Source: Nemertoderma westbladi
Taxonomy: Eukaryota > Xenacoelomorpha > Nemertodermatida > Nemertodermatidae
Assembly: GCA_032718475.1 (NCBI GenBank)
Contig: JAUCBJ010001695.1
Coordinates: 1-64,000 of the forward strand
Direction: 5' to 3'
DNA: 64,000 nt
Below the pieces are notes generated by a model. That model saw nothing but the letters and a program-made list of their open reading frames with translations, was not told where the DNA came from and searched no databases. The translations under genes and the position numbers were made by a program. This document shows positions 51,077 through 64,000 of this stretch, one piece after another; position 1 is the first letter of the stretch, and every line of letters begins with the position of its first letter.

Positions 51077-54000
51077 ATCTGCCCCACTAATAGAACATAG
51101 GCGAAAGACGCACCAGTTAGGAAAACATCTGCCCCACTAATAGAACATAGCGAACGACGCACCAGTTAGGTAAACATCTGCCCCACTAATAGAACATAGG
51201 CGAACGACGCACCAGTTAGGTAAACATCTGCCCCACTAATAACATAGGCGAACGACGCACCAGTTAGGTAAACATCTGCCCCACTAATAGAACATAGGCG
51301 AACGACGCACCAGTTAGGTAAACATCTGCCCCACTAATAGAACATAGGCGAACGGCGCACCAGTTAGGAAAATATCTGCCCCACTAATAGAACATAGGCG
51401 AACGGCGCACCAGTTAGGAAAACATCTGCCCCACTAATAGAACATAATCGAACGGCGCACCAGTTAGGAAAACATCTGCCCCACTAATAGAACATAGGCG
51501 AACGGCGCACCAGTTAGGAAAACATCTGCCCCACTAATAGAACATAGCGAACGGCGCACCAGTTAGGTAAACATCTGCCCCACTAATAACATAGGCGAAC
51601 GACGCACCAGTTAGGTAAACATCTGCCCCACTAATAGAACATTGGCGAACGGCGCACCAGTTAGGTAAACATCTGCCCCACTAATAGAACATAATCGAAC
51701 GGCGCACCAGTTAGGAAAACATCTGCCCCACTAATAGAACATAATCGAACGGCGCACCAGTTAGGTAAACATCTGCCCCACTAATAGAACATAGCGAACG
51801 GCGCACCAGTTAGGAAAACATCTGCCCCACTAATAGAACATAATCGAACGGCGCACCAGTTAGGAAAACATCTGCCCCACTAATAGAACATAATCGAACG
51901 GCGCACCAGTTAGGAAAACATCTGCCCCACTAATAGAACATAGCGAACGACGCACCAGTTAGGAAAACATCTGCCCCACTAATAGAACATAGCGAACGAC
52001 GCACCAGTTAGGAAAACATCTGCCCCACTAATAGAACATAATCGAACGGCGCACCAGTTAGGAAAACATCTGCCCCACTAATAGAACATAGCGAACGGCG
52101 CACCAGTTAGGTAAACATCTGCCCCACTAATAGAACATAATCGAACGGCGCACCAGTTAGGAAAACATCTGCCCCACTAATAGAACATAGCGAACGGCGC
52201 ACCAGTTAGGTAAACATCTGCCCCACTAATAGAACATAGCGAACGACGCACCAGTTAGGAAAACATCTGCCCCACTAATAGAACATAATCGAACGGCGCA
52301 CCAGTTAGGAAAACATCTGCCCCACTAATAGAACATAGCGAACGACGCACCAGTTAGGTAAACATCTGCCCCACTAATAGAACATAGGCGAACGACGCAC
52401 CAGTTAGGAAAACATCTGCCCCACTAATAGAACATAATCGAACGGCGCACCAGTTAGGAAAACATCTGCCCCACTAATAGAACATAGCGAACGACGCACC
52501 AGTTAGGAAAACATCTGCCCCACTAATAGAACATAATCGAACGGCGCACCAGTTAGGAAAACATCTGCCCCACTAATAGAACATAGACGGACGACGCACC
52601 AGTTAGGAAAACATCTGCCCCACTAATAGAACATAGACGAACGACGCACCAGTTAGGTAAACATCTGCCCCACTAATAGAACATAGCGAACGACGCACCA
52701 GTTAGGAAAACATCTGCCCCACTAATAGAACATAATCGAACGGCGCACCAGTTAGGTAAATATCTGCCCCACTAATAGAACATAGCGAACGACGCACCAG
52801 TTAGGAAAACATCTGCCCCACTAATAGAACATAATCGAACGGCGCACCAGTTAGGTAAACATCTGCCCCACTAATAGAACATAGGCGAACGACGCACCAG
52901 TTAGGTAAACATCTGCCCCACTAATAGAACATAATCGAACGGCGCACCAGTTAGGAAAACATCTGCCCCACTAATAGAACATAGCGAACGACGCACCAGT
53001 TAGGAAAACATCTGCCCCACTAATAGAACATAGGCGGACGGCGCACCAGTTAGGTAAACATCTGCCCCACTAATAGAACATAGGCGAACGACGCACCAGT
53101 TAGGTAAACATCTGCCCCACTAATAGAACATAATCGAACGGCGCACCAGTTAGGAAAACATCTGCCCCACTAATAGAACATAGCGAACGACGCACCAGTT
53201 AGGTAAACATCTGCCCCACTAATAGAACATAATCGAACGGCGCACCAGTTAGGTAAACATCTGCCCCACTAATAGAACATAATCGAACGGCGCACCAGTT
53301 AGGAAAACATCTGCCCCACTAATAGAACATAGCGAACGGCGCACCAGTTAGGTAAACATCTGCCCCACTAATAGAACATAGGCGAACGACGCACCAGTTA
53401 GGTAAACATCTGCCCCACTAATAGAACATAGGCGAACGACGCACCAGTTAGGTAAACATCTGCCCCACTAATAGAACATAGGCGAACGACGCACCAGTTA
53501 GGAAAACATCTGCCCCACTAATAGAACATAATCGAACGGCGCACCAGTTAGGAAAACATCTGCCCCACTAATAGAACATAGCGAACGACGCACCAGTTAG
53601 GAAAACATCTGCCCCACTAATAGAACATAGCGAACGACGCACCAGTTAGGAAAACATCTGCCCCACTAATAGAACATAATCGAACGGCGCACCAGTTAGG
53701 AAAACATCTGCCCCACTAATAGAACATAGCGAACGACGCACCAGTTAGGAAAACATCTGCCCCACTAATAGAACATAGCGAACGACGCACCAGTTAGGAA
53801 AACATCTGCCCCACTAATAGAACATAATCGAACGGCGCACCAGTTAGGAAAACATCTGCCCCACTAATAGAACATAGCGAACGACGCACCAGTTAGGAAA
53901 ACATCTGCCCCACTAATAGAACATAGCGAACGACGCACCAGTTAGGAAAACATCTGCCCCACTAATAGAACATAATCGAACGGCGCACCAGTTAGGAAAA

Positions 54001-57000
54001 CATCTGCCCCACTAATAGAACATAGCGAACGACGCACCAGTTAGGAAAACATCTGCCCCACTAATAGAACATAATCGAACGGCGCACCAGTTAGGAAAAC
54101 ATCTGCCCCACTAATAGAACATAGGCGAACGACGCACCAGTTAGGAAAACATCTGCCCCACTAATAGAACATAATCGAACGGCGCACCAGTTAGGAAAAC
54201 ATCTGCCCCACTAATAGAACATAGCGAACGACGCACCAGTTAGGAAAACATCTGCCCCACTAATAGAACATAATCGAACGGCGCACCAGTTAGGAAAACA
54301 TCTGCCCCACTAATAGAACATAGACGGACGACGCACCAGTTAGGAAAACATCTGCCCCACTAATAGAACATAGACGAACGACGCACCAGTTAGGTAAACA
54401 TCTGCCCCACTAATAGAACATAGCGAACGACGCACCAGTTAGGAAAACATCTGCCCCACTAATAGAACATAATCGAACGGCGCACCAGTTAGGTAAATAT
54501 CTGCCCCACTAATAGAACATAGCGAACGGCGCACCAGTTAGGAAAACATCTGCCCCACTAATAGAACATAGCGAACGGCGCACCAGTTAGGTAAACATCT
54601 GCCCCACTAATAGAACATAGCGAACGGCGCACCAGTTAGGAAAACATCTGCCCCACTAATAGAACATAATCGAACGGCGCACCAGTTAGGTAAACATCTG
54701 CCCCACTAATAGAACATAGGCGAACGACGCACCAGTTAGGTAAACATCTGCCCCACTAATAGAACATAGCGAACGACGCACCAGTTAGGAAAACATCTGC
54801 CCCACTAATAGAACATAATCGAACGGCGCACCAGTTAGGAAAACATCTGCCCCACTAATAGAACATAGCGAACGACGCACCAGTTAGGAAAACATCTGCC
54901 CCACTAATAGAACATAGGCGGACGGCGCACCAGTTAGGTAAACATCTGCCCCACTAATAGAACATAGGCGAACGACGCACCAGTTAGGTAAACATCTGCC
55001 CCACTAATAGAACATAATCGAACGGCGCACCAGTTAGGAAAACATCTGCCCCACTAATAGAACATAGCGAACGGCGCACCAGTTAGGTAAACATCTGCCC
55101 CACTAATAGAACATAATCGAACGGCGCACCAGTTAGGTAAACATCTGCCCCACTAATAGAACATAATCGAACGGCGCACCAGTTAGGAAAACATCTGCCC
55201 CACTAATAGAACATAGCGAACGGCGCACCAGTTAGGTAAACATCTGCCCCACTAATAGAACATAGGCGAACGACGCACCAGTTAGGTAAACATCTGCCCC
55301 ACTAATAGAACATAGGCGAACGACGCACCAGTTAGGTAAACATCTGCCCCACTAATAGAACATAGCGAACGACGCACCAGTTAGGTAAACATCTGCCCCA
55401 CTAATAGAACATAATCGAACGGCGCACCAGTTAGGTAAACATCTGCCCCACTAATAGAACATAGGCGAACGACGCACCAGTTAGGTAAACATCTGCCCCA
55501 CTAATAGAACATAATCGAACGGCGCACCAGTTAGGAAAACATCTGCCCCACTAATAGAACATAATCGAACGGCGCACCAGTTAGGTAAACATCTGCCCCA
55601 CTAATAGAACATAGGCGAACGACGCACCAGTTAGGTAAACATCTGCCCCACTAATAGAACATAATCGAACGGCGCACCAGTTAGGAAAACATCTGCCCCA
55701 CTAATAGAACATAGGCGAACGTCGCACCAGTTAGGTAAACATCTGCCCCACTAATAGAACATAGGCGAACGACGCACCAGTTAGGTAAACATCTGCCCCA
55801 CTAATAGAACATAATCGAACGGCGCACCAGTTAGGTAAACATCTGCCCCACTAATAGAACATAATCGAACGGCGCACCAGCTAGGAAAACATCTGCCCCA
55901 CTAATAGAACATAGGCGAACGACGCACCAGTTAGGTAAACATCTGCCCCACTAATAGAACATAATCGAACGGCGCACCAGTTAGGAAAACATCTGCCCCA
56001 CTAATAGAACATAATCGAACGGCGCACCAGCTAGGAAAACATCTGCCCCACTAATAGAACATAGCGAACGGCGCACCAGTTAGGAAAACATCTGCCCCAC
56101 TAATAGAACATAATCGAACGGCGCACCAGTTAGGAAAACATCTGCCCCACTAATAGAACATAGGCGAACGTCGCACCAGTTAGGTAAACATCTGCCCCAC
56201 TAATAGAACATAGGCGAACGACGCACCAGTTAGGTAAACATCTGCCCCACTAATAGAACATAATCGAACGGCGCACCAGTTAGGAAAACATCTGCCCCAC
56301 TAATAGAACATAGCGAACGACGCACCAGTTAGGAAAACATCTGCCCCACTAATAGAACATAGCGAACGACGCACCAGTTAGGAAAACATCTGCCCCACTA
56401 ATAGAACATAGCGAACGACGCACCAGTTAGGAAAACATCTGCCCCACTAATAGAACATAGCGAACGACGCACCAGTTAGGAAAACATCTGCCCCACTAAT
56501 AGAACATAGGCGAACGGCGCACCAGTTAGGTAAACATCTGCCCCACTAATAGAACATAATCGAACGGCGCACCAGTTAGGAAAACATCTGCCCCACTAAT
56601 AGAACATAGGCGAACGGCGCACCAGTTAGGAAAACATCTGCCCCACTAATAGAACATAGGCGAACGGCGCACCAGTTAGGAAAACATCTGCCCTACTAAT
56701 AACATAGGCGAACGGCGCACCAGTTAGGAAAACATCTGCCCCACTAATAGAACATAGCGAACGACGCACCAGTTAGGAAAACATCTGCCCCACTAATAGA
56801 ACATAGACGGACGGCGCACCAGTTAGGAAAACATCTGCCCCACTAATAGAACATAGGCGAACGGCGCACCAGTTAGGTAAACATCTGCCCCACTAATAGA
56901 ACATAGGCGAACGGCGCACCAGTTAGGTAAACATCTGCCCCACTAATAGAACATAGGCGAACGACGCACCAGTTAGGAAAACATCTGCCCCACTAATAGA

Positions 57001-58260
57001 ACATAGCGAACGACGCACCAGTTAGGAAAACATCTGCCCCACTAATAGAACATAGCGAACGACGCACCAGTTAGGAAAACATCTGCCCCACTAATAGAAC
57101 ATAGCGAACGGCGCACCAGTTAGGTAAACATCTGCCCCACTAATAGAACATAGCGAACGGCGCACCAGTTAGGTAAACATCTGCCCCACTAATAGAACAT
57201 AGCGAACGACGCACCAGTTAGGAAAACATCTGCCCCACTAATAGAACATAGCGAACGACGCACCAGTTAGGAAAACATCTGCCCCACTAATAGAACATAG
57301 CGAACGGCGCACCAGTTAGGTAAACATCTGCCCCACTAATAGAACATAGCGAACGGCGCACCAGTTAGGAAAACATCTGCCCCACTAATAGAACATAGAC
57401 GGACGGCGCACCAGTTAGGAAAACATCTGCCCCACTAATAGAACATAGGCGAACGGCGCACCAGTTAGGTAAACATCTGCCCCACTAATAGAACATAGGC
57501 GAACGGCGCACCAGTTAGGAAAACATCTGCCCCACTAATAGAACATAGGCGAACGGCGCACCAGTTAGGTAAACATCTGCCCCACTAATAGAACATAGGC
57601 GAACGGCGCACCAGTTAGGAAAACATCTGCCCCACTAATAGAACATAGGCGAACGGCGCACCAGTTAGGAAAACATCTGCCCTACTAATAGAACATAGAC
57701 GGACGGCGCACCAGTTAGGAAAACATCTGCCCCACTAATAGAACATAATCGAACGGCGCACCAGTTAGGAAAACATCTGCCCCACTAATAGAACATAGGC
57801 GAACGACGCACCAGTTAGGTAAACATCTGCCCCACTAATAGAACATAGGCGAACGGCGCACCAGTTAGGTAAACATCTGCCCCACTAATAGAACATAGGC
57901 GAACGGCGCACCAGTTAGGTAAACATCTGCCCCACTAATAGAACATAGCGAACGGCGCACCAGTTAGGTAAACATCTGCCCCACTAATAGAACATAGGCG
58001 AACGACGCACCAGTTAGGAAAACATCTGCCCCACTAATAGAACATAGCGAACGACGCACCAGTTAGGAAAACATCTGCCCCACTAATAGAACATAGCGAA
58101 CGGCGCACCAGTTAGGTAAACATCTGCCCCACTAATAGAACATAGGCGAACGACGCACCAGTTAGGAAAACATCTGCCCCACTAATAGAACATAGGCGAA
58201 CGGCGCACCAGTTAGGTAAACATCTGCCCCACTAATAGAACATAGGCGAACGGCGCACCA

Positions 58261-61200
58261 GTAAGGAAAACATCTGCCCAACTAATAGAACATAGCGAAC
58301 GACGCACCAGTTAGGTAAACATCTGCCCCACTAATAGAACATAGGCGAACGACGCACCAGTTAGGTAAACATCTGCCCCACTAATAACATAGGCGAACGG
58401 CGCACCAGTTAGGAAAACATCTGCCCCACTAATAGAACATAGCGAACGGCGCACCAGTTAGGAAAACATCTGCCCCACTAATAGAACATAGCGAACGGCG
58501 CACCAGTTAGGAAAACATCTGCCCCACTAATAGAACATAGCGAACGACGCACCAGTTAGGTAAACATCTGCCCCACTAATAGAACATAGCGAACGACGCA
58601 CCAGTTAGGAAAACATCTGCCCCACTAATAGAACATAGCGAACGACGCACCAGTTAGGTAAACATCTGCCCCACTAATAGAACATAGGCGAACGACGCAC
58701 CAGTTAGGAAAACATCTGCCCCACTAATAACATAGGCGAACGACGCACCAGTTAGGTAAACATCTGCCCCACTAATAGAACATAGGCGAACGACGCACCA
58801 GTTAGGTAAACATCTGCCCCACTAATAGAACATAGGCGAACGGCGCACCAGTTAGGAAAATATCTGCCCCACTAATAGAACATAGGCGAAAGACGCACCA
58901 GTTAGGAAAACATCTGCCCCACTAATAGAACATAGCGAACGACGCACCAGTTAGGTAAACATCTGCCCCACTAATAGAACATAGGCGAACGACGCACCAG
59001 TTAGGTAAACATCTGCCCCACTAATAACATAGGCGAACGACGCACCAGTTAGGTAAACATCTGCCCCACTAATAGAACATAGGCGAACGACGCACCAGTT
59101 AGGTAAACATCTGCCCCACTAATAGAACATAGGCGAACGGTGCACCAGTTAGGAAAATATCTGCCCCACTAATAGAACATAGGCGAACGACGCACCAGTT
59201 AGGTAAACATCTGCCCCACTAATAACATAGGCGAACGACGCACCAGTTAGGTAAACATCTGCCCCACTAATAGAACATAGGCGAACGGCGCACCAGTTAG
59301 GAAAATATCTGCACCACTAATTGAACATAGGCGAACGACGCACCAGTTAGGTAAACATCTGCCCCACTAATAGAACATAGGCGAAAGACGCACCAGTTAG
59401 GAAAATATCTGCCCCACTAATAGAACATAGGCGAACGACGCACCAGTTAGGTAAACATCTGCCCCACTAATAGAACATAGGCGAACGACGCACCAGTTAG
59501 GTAAACATCTGCCCCACTAATAGAACATAGGCGAACGGCGCACCAGTTAGGAAAATATCTGCCCCACTAATAGAACATAGGCGAAAGACGCACCAGTTAG
59601 GAAAACATCTGCCCCACTAATAGAACATAGCGAACGACGCGCCAGTTAGGTAAACATCTGCCCCACTAATAGAACATAGGCGAACGACGCACCAGTTAGG
59701 TAAACATCTGCCCCACTAATAACATAGGCGAACGACGCACCAGTTAGGTAAACATCTGCCCCACTAATAGAACATAGGCGAACGACGCACCAGTTAGGTA
59801 AACATCTGCCCCACTAATAGAACATAGGCGAACGGCGCACCAGTTAGGAAAATATCTGCCCCACTAATAGAACATAGGCGAACGACGCACCAGTTAGGTA
59901 AACATCTGCCCCACTAATAACATAGGCGAACGACGCACCAGTTAGGTAAACATCTGCCCCACTAATAGAACATTGGCGAACGGCGCACCAGTTAGGAAAA
60001 TATCTGCCCCACTAATAGAACATAGGCGAACGACGCACCAGTTAGGTAAACATCTGCCCCACTAATAGAACATAGGCGAAAGACGCACCAGTTAGGAAAA
60101 TATCTGCCCCACTAATAGAACATAGTCGAACGGCGCACCAGTTAGGAAAATATCTGCCCCACTAATAGAACATAGGCGAACGGCGCACCAGTTAGGAAAT
60201 CATCTGCCCCACTAATAGAACATAGCGAACGACGCACCAGTTAGGTAAACATCTGCCCCACTAATAGAACATAGCGAACGACGCACCAGTTAGGTAAACA
60301 TCTGCCCCACTAATAGAACATAGGCGAACGGCGCACCAGTTAGGAAAATATCTGCCCCACTAATAGAACATAGGCGAAAGACGCACCAGTTAGGAAAACA
60401 TCTGCCCCACTAATAGAACATAGCGAACGACGCACCAGTTAGGTAAACATCTGCCCCACTAATAGAACATAGGCGAACGACGCACCAGTTAGGTAAACAT
60501 CTGCCCCACTAATAACATAGGCGAACGACGCACCAGTTAGGTAAACATCTGCCCCACTAATAGAACATAGGCGAACGACGCACCAGTTAGGTAAACATCT
60601 GCCCCACTAATAGAACATAGGCGAACGGTGCACCAGTTAGGAAAATATCTGCCCCACTAATAGAACATAGGCGAACGACGCACCAGTTAGGTAAACATCT
60701 GCCCCACTAATAACATAGGCGAACGACGCACCAGTTAGGTAAACATCTGCCCCACTAATAGAACATAGGCGAACGGCGCACCAGTTAGGTAAACATCTGC
60801 CCCACTAATAGAACATAGGCGAACGACGCACCAGTTAGGAAAACATCTGCCCCACTAATAGAACATAGGCGAACGGCGCACCAGTTAGGTAAACATCTGC
60901 CCCACTAATAGAACATAGGCGAACGGCGCACCAGTAAGGAAAACATCTGCCCAACTAATAGAACATAGCGAACGACGCACCAGTTAGGTAAACATCTGCC
61001 CCACTAATAGAACATAGGCGAACGACGCACCAGTTAGGTAAACATCTGCCCCACTAATAACATAGGCGAACGGCGCACCAGTTAGGAAAACATCTGCCCC
61101 ACTAATAGAACATAGCGAACGGCGCACCAGTTAGGAAAACATCTGCCCCACTAATAGAACATAGCGAACGGCGCACCAGTTAGGAAAACATCTGCCCCAC

Positions 61201-63500
61201 TAATAGAACATAGCGAACGACGCACCAGTTAGGTAAACATCTGCCCCACTAATAGAACATAGCGAACGACGCACCAGTTAGGAAAACATCTGCCCCACTA
61301 ATAGAACATAGCGAACGACGCACCAGTTAGGTAAACATCTGCCCCACTAATAGAACATAGGCGAACGACGCACCAGTTAGGAAAACATCTGCCCCACTAA
61401 TAACATAGGCGAACGACGCACCAGTTAGGTAAACATCTGCCCCACTAATAGAACATAGGCGAACGACGCACCAGTTAGGTAAACATCTGCCCCACTAATA
61501 GAACATAGGCGAACGGCGCACCAGTTAGGAAAATATCTGCCCCACTAATAGAACATAGGCGAAAGACGCACCAGTTAGGAAAACATCTGCCCCACTAATA
61601 GAACATAGCGAACGACGCACCAGTTAGGTAAACATCTGCCCCACTAATAGAACATAGGCGAACGACGCACCAGTTAGGTAAACATCTGCCCCACTAATAA
61701 CATAGGCGAACGACGCACCAGTTAGGTAAACATCTGCCCCACTAATAGAACATAGGCGAACGACGCACCAGTTAGGTAAACATCTGCCCCACTAATAGAA
61801 CATAGGCGAACGGTGCACCAGTTAGGAAAATATCTGCCCCACTAATAGAACATAGGCGAACGACGCACCAGTTAGGTAAACATCTGCCCCACTAATAACA
61901 TAGGCGAACGACGCACCAGTTAGGAAAATATCTGCACCACTAATTGAACATAGGCGAACGACGCACCAGTTAGGTAAACATCTGCCCCACTAATAGAACA
62001 TAGGCGAAAGACGCACCAGTTAGGAAAATATCTGCCCCACTAATAGAACATAGGCGAACGACGCACCAGTTAGGTAAACATCTGCCCCACTAATAGAACA
62101 TAGGCGAACGACGCACCAGTTAGGTAAACATCTGCCCCACTAATAGAACATAGGCGAACGGCGCACCAGTTAGGAAAATATCTGCCCCACTAATAGAACA
62201 TAGGCGAAAGACGCACCAGTTAGGAAAACATCTGCCCCACTAATAGAACATAGCGAACGACGCACCAGTTAGGTAAACATCTGCCCCACTAATAGAACAT
62301 AGGCGAACGACGCACCAGTTAGGTAAACATCTGCCCCACTAATAACATAGGCGAACGACGCACCAGTTAGGTAAACATCTGCCCCACTAATAGAACATAG
62401 GCGAACGACGCACCAGTTAGGTAAACATCTGCCCCACTAATAGAACATAGGCGAACGGCGCACCAGTTAGGAAAATATCTGCCCCACTAATAGAACATAG
62501 GCGAACGACGCACCAGTTAGGTAAACATCTGCCCCACTAATAACATAGGCGAACGACGCACCAGTTAGGTAAACATCTGCCCCACTAATAGAACATTGGC
62601 GAACGGCGCACCAGTTAGGAAAATATCTGCCCCACTAATAGAACATAGGCGAACGACGCACCAGTTAGGTAAACATCTGCCCCACTAATAGAACATAGGC
62701 GAAAGACGCACCAGTTAGGAAAATATCTGCCCCACTAATAGAACATAGTCGAACGGCGCACCAGTTAGGAAAATATCTGCCCCACTAATAGAACATAGGC
62801 GAACGGCGCACCAGTTAGGAAATCATCTGCCCCACTAATAGAACATAGCGAACGACGCACCAGTTAGGTAAACATCTGCCCCACTAATAGAACATAGCGA
62901 ACGACGCACCAGTTAGGTAAACATCTGCCCCACTAATAGAACATAGGCGAACGGCGCACCAGTTAGGAAAATATCTGCCCCACTAATAGAACATAGGCGA
63001 AAGACGCACCAGTTAGGAAAACATCTGCCCCACTAATAGAACATAGCGAACGACGCACCAGTTAGGTAAACATCTGCCCCACTAATAGAACATAGGCGAA
63101 CGACGCACCAGTTAGGTAAACATCTGCCCCACTAATAACATAGGCGAACGACGCACCAGTTAGGTAAACATCTGCCCCACTAATAGAACATAGGCGAACG
63201 ACGCACCAGTTAGGTAAACATCTGCCCCACTAATAGAACATAGGCGAACGGTGCACCAGTTAGGAAAATATGTGCCCCACTAATAGAACATAGGCGAACG
63301 ACGCACCAGTTAGGTAAACATCTGCCCCACTAATAACATAGGCGAACGACGCACCAGTTAGGTAAACATCTGCCCCACTAATAGAACATAGGCGAACGGC
63401 GCACCAGTTAGGAAAATATCTGCACCACTAATTGAACATAGGCGAACGACGCACCAGTTAGGTAAACATCTGCCCCACTAATAGAACATAGGCGAAAGAC
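58261..63500 (+). repeat. Tandem block of about 2.67 kb (54 monomers) in satellite 3
   Basis: GTAAGGAAAACATC with CCCAACTAAT occurs at 58261 and 60934 (offset 2673). GAAAGACG units then recur with offset 2673 (58891 and 61564), changing to 2623 (59386/62009, 59586/62209, 60081/62704, 60379/63002). The 50-bp drop means one monomer was lost in the second copy between about 61564 and 62009. Confidence 0.85.
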
Positions 63501-64000
63501 GCACCAGTTAGGAAAATATCTGCCCCACTAATAGAACATAGGCGAACGACGCACCAGTTAGGTAAACATCTGCCCCACTAATAGAACATAGGCGAACGAC
63601 GCACCAGTTAGGTAAACATCTGCCCCACTAATAGAACATAGGCGAACGGCGCACCAGTTAGGAAAATATCTGCCCCACTAATAGAACATAGGCGAAAGAC
63701 GCACCAGTTAGGAAAACATCTGCCCCACTAATAGAACATAGCGAACGACGCACCAGTTAGGTAAACATCTGCCCCACTAATAGAACATAGGCGAACGACG
63801 CACCAGTTAGGTAAACATCTGCCCCACTAATAACATAGGCGAACGACGCACCAGTTAGGTAAACATCTGCCCCACTAATAGAACATAGGCGAACGACGCA
63901 CCAGTTAGGTAAACATCTGCCCCACTAATAGAACATAGGCGAACGGCGCACCAGTTAGGAAAATATCTGCCCCACTAATAGAACATAGGCGAACGACGCA

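Larger units (their letters stand above)
17194..64000 (+). repeat. Satellite 3: about 940 tandem units of 49-50 bp, continuing past the window
   Basis: Each unit contains GCACCAGTTAGGAAAAC then ATCTGCCCCACTAATAGAAC, joined by a short variable spacer: TAGCGAACG, TAGGCGAACG, TAATCGAACG or TAGACGGACG. Other recurrent variants are GACGCACC versus GGCGCACC, GTTAGGTAAAC versus GTTAGGAAAAC, AAAATATCTG, GCGAAAGACG, and a 2-bp loss giving CTAATAACATA. All units are in one orientation and there is no unique insertion anywhere in 46.8 kb. Variant use changes along the array: the left 1.7 kb lacks GTTAGGTAAAC, while AAAATATCTG and GAAAGACG units concentrate beyond about 43 kb. The left junction, within 17190-17196, meets Gypsy coding sequence. 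No CENP-B-box-like motif was seen. Confidence 0.98.

Noticed and set aside
17194-64000. CRISPR-like array (regular short repeats of similar period)
   Set aside because: The whole 49-50-bp unit repeats, there are no unique spacers, no cas genes, and the setting is an animal genome.
17194-64000. CENP-B box or tRNA-type internal promoter in the satellite 3 monomer
   Set aside because: I looked for TTCGnnnnAnnCGGG and A/B-box patterns on both strands of the main monomer types and found no convincing match.

Overview
The window looks like repeat-dominated heterochromatin or accessory DNA from an animal nuclear genome, most likely an invertebrate. The evidence is the set of animal-type non-LTR retrotransposon pieces, a non-autonomous hAT DNA transposon, a Gypsy LTR-retrotransposon relic and three long tandem arrays. 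I found no intact host gene, no RNA gene and nothing prokaryotic. The species cannot be named from this sequence alone.

Layout. 3-476 is the C-terminal end of a retroelement-type protein, entering from the left edge and followed by a small 22-bp repeat. About 1174-7450 is satellite 1, a 22-24-bp monomer family. A 5'-truncated CR1/L2-type LINE (2171-3598) sits inside it, flanked by a 23-bp target-site duplication. 7451-9739 is AT-rich DNA without a recognisable gene, but with a cluster of two palindromic hexamers (ACCGGT and AGGCCT) at 7.7-8.6 kb. 9740-16405 is a nested stack. A LINE reverse-transcriptase relic on the + strand is split by a 37-bp minisatellite (9984-10127 and 11591-15802). That minisatellite is itself split by a second, minus-strand LINE (10128-11590). 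The right part of the first LINE is split by a 412-bp hAT MITE (15924-16335). 16500-17193 is a minus-strand Gypsy RT-thumb/RNase H fragment that stops at the edge of satellite 3. 17194-64000 is satellite 3, a 49-50-bp monomer repeated about 940 times, which runs off the right end.

How the parts relate. No genes work together here; what can be read is the order of events. The most interesting point is that the 37-bp minisatellite appears to have grown out of the LINE's own reverse-transcriptase codons. Its first unit is in frame with the upstream RT, reads W-L-G-E-P-L-Q-L where LINE RTs often have a LAEPL-like segment, and recognisable RT coding resumes after the array. Satellite 3 is organised in nested higher-order blocks (about 1.09, 1.82, 1.94, 2.67, 4.97 and 5.47 kb offsets), which I measured from rare marker variants. 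About 57 of the 64 kb is tandem repeat. Offsets and copy counts were read by hand and could be off by a unit.
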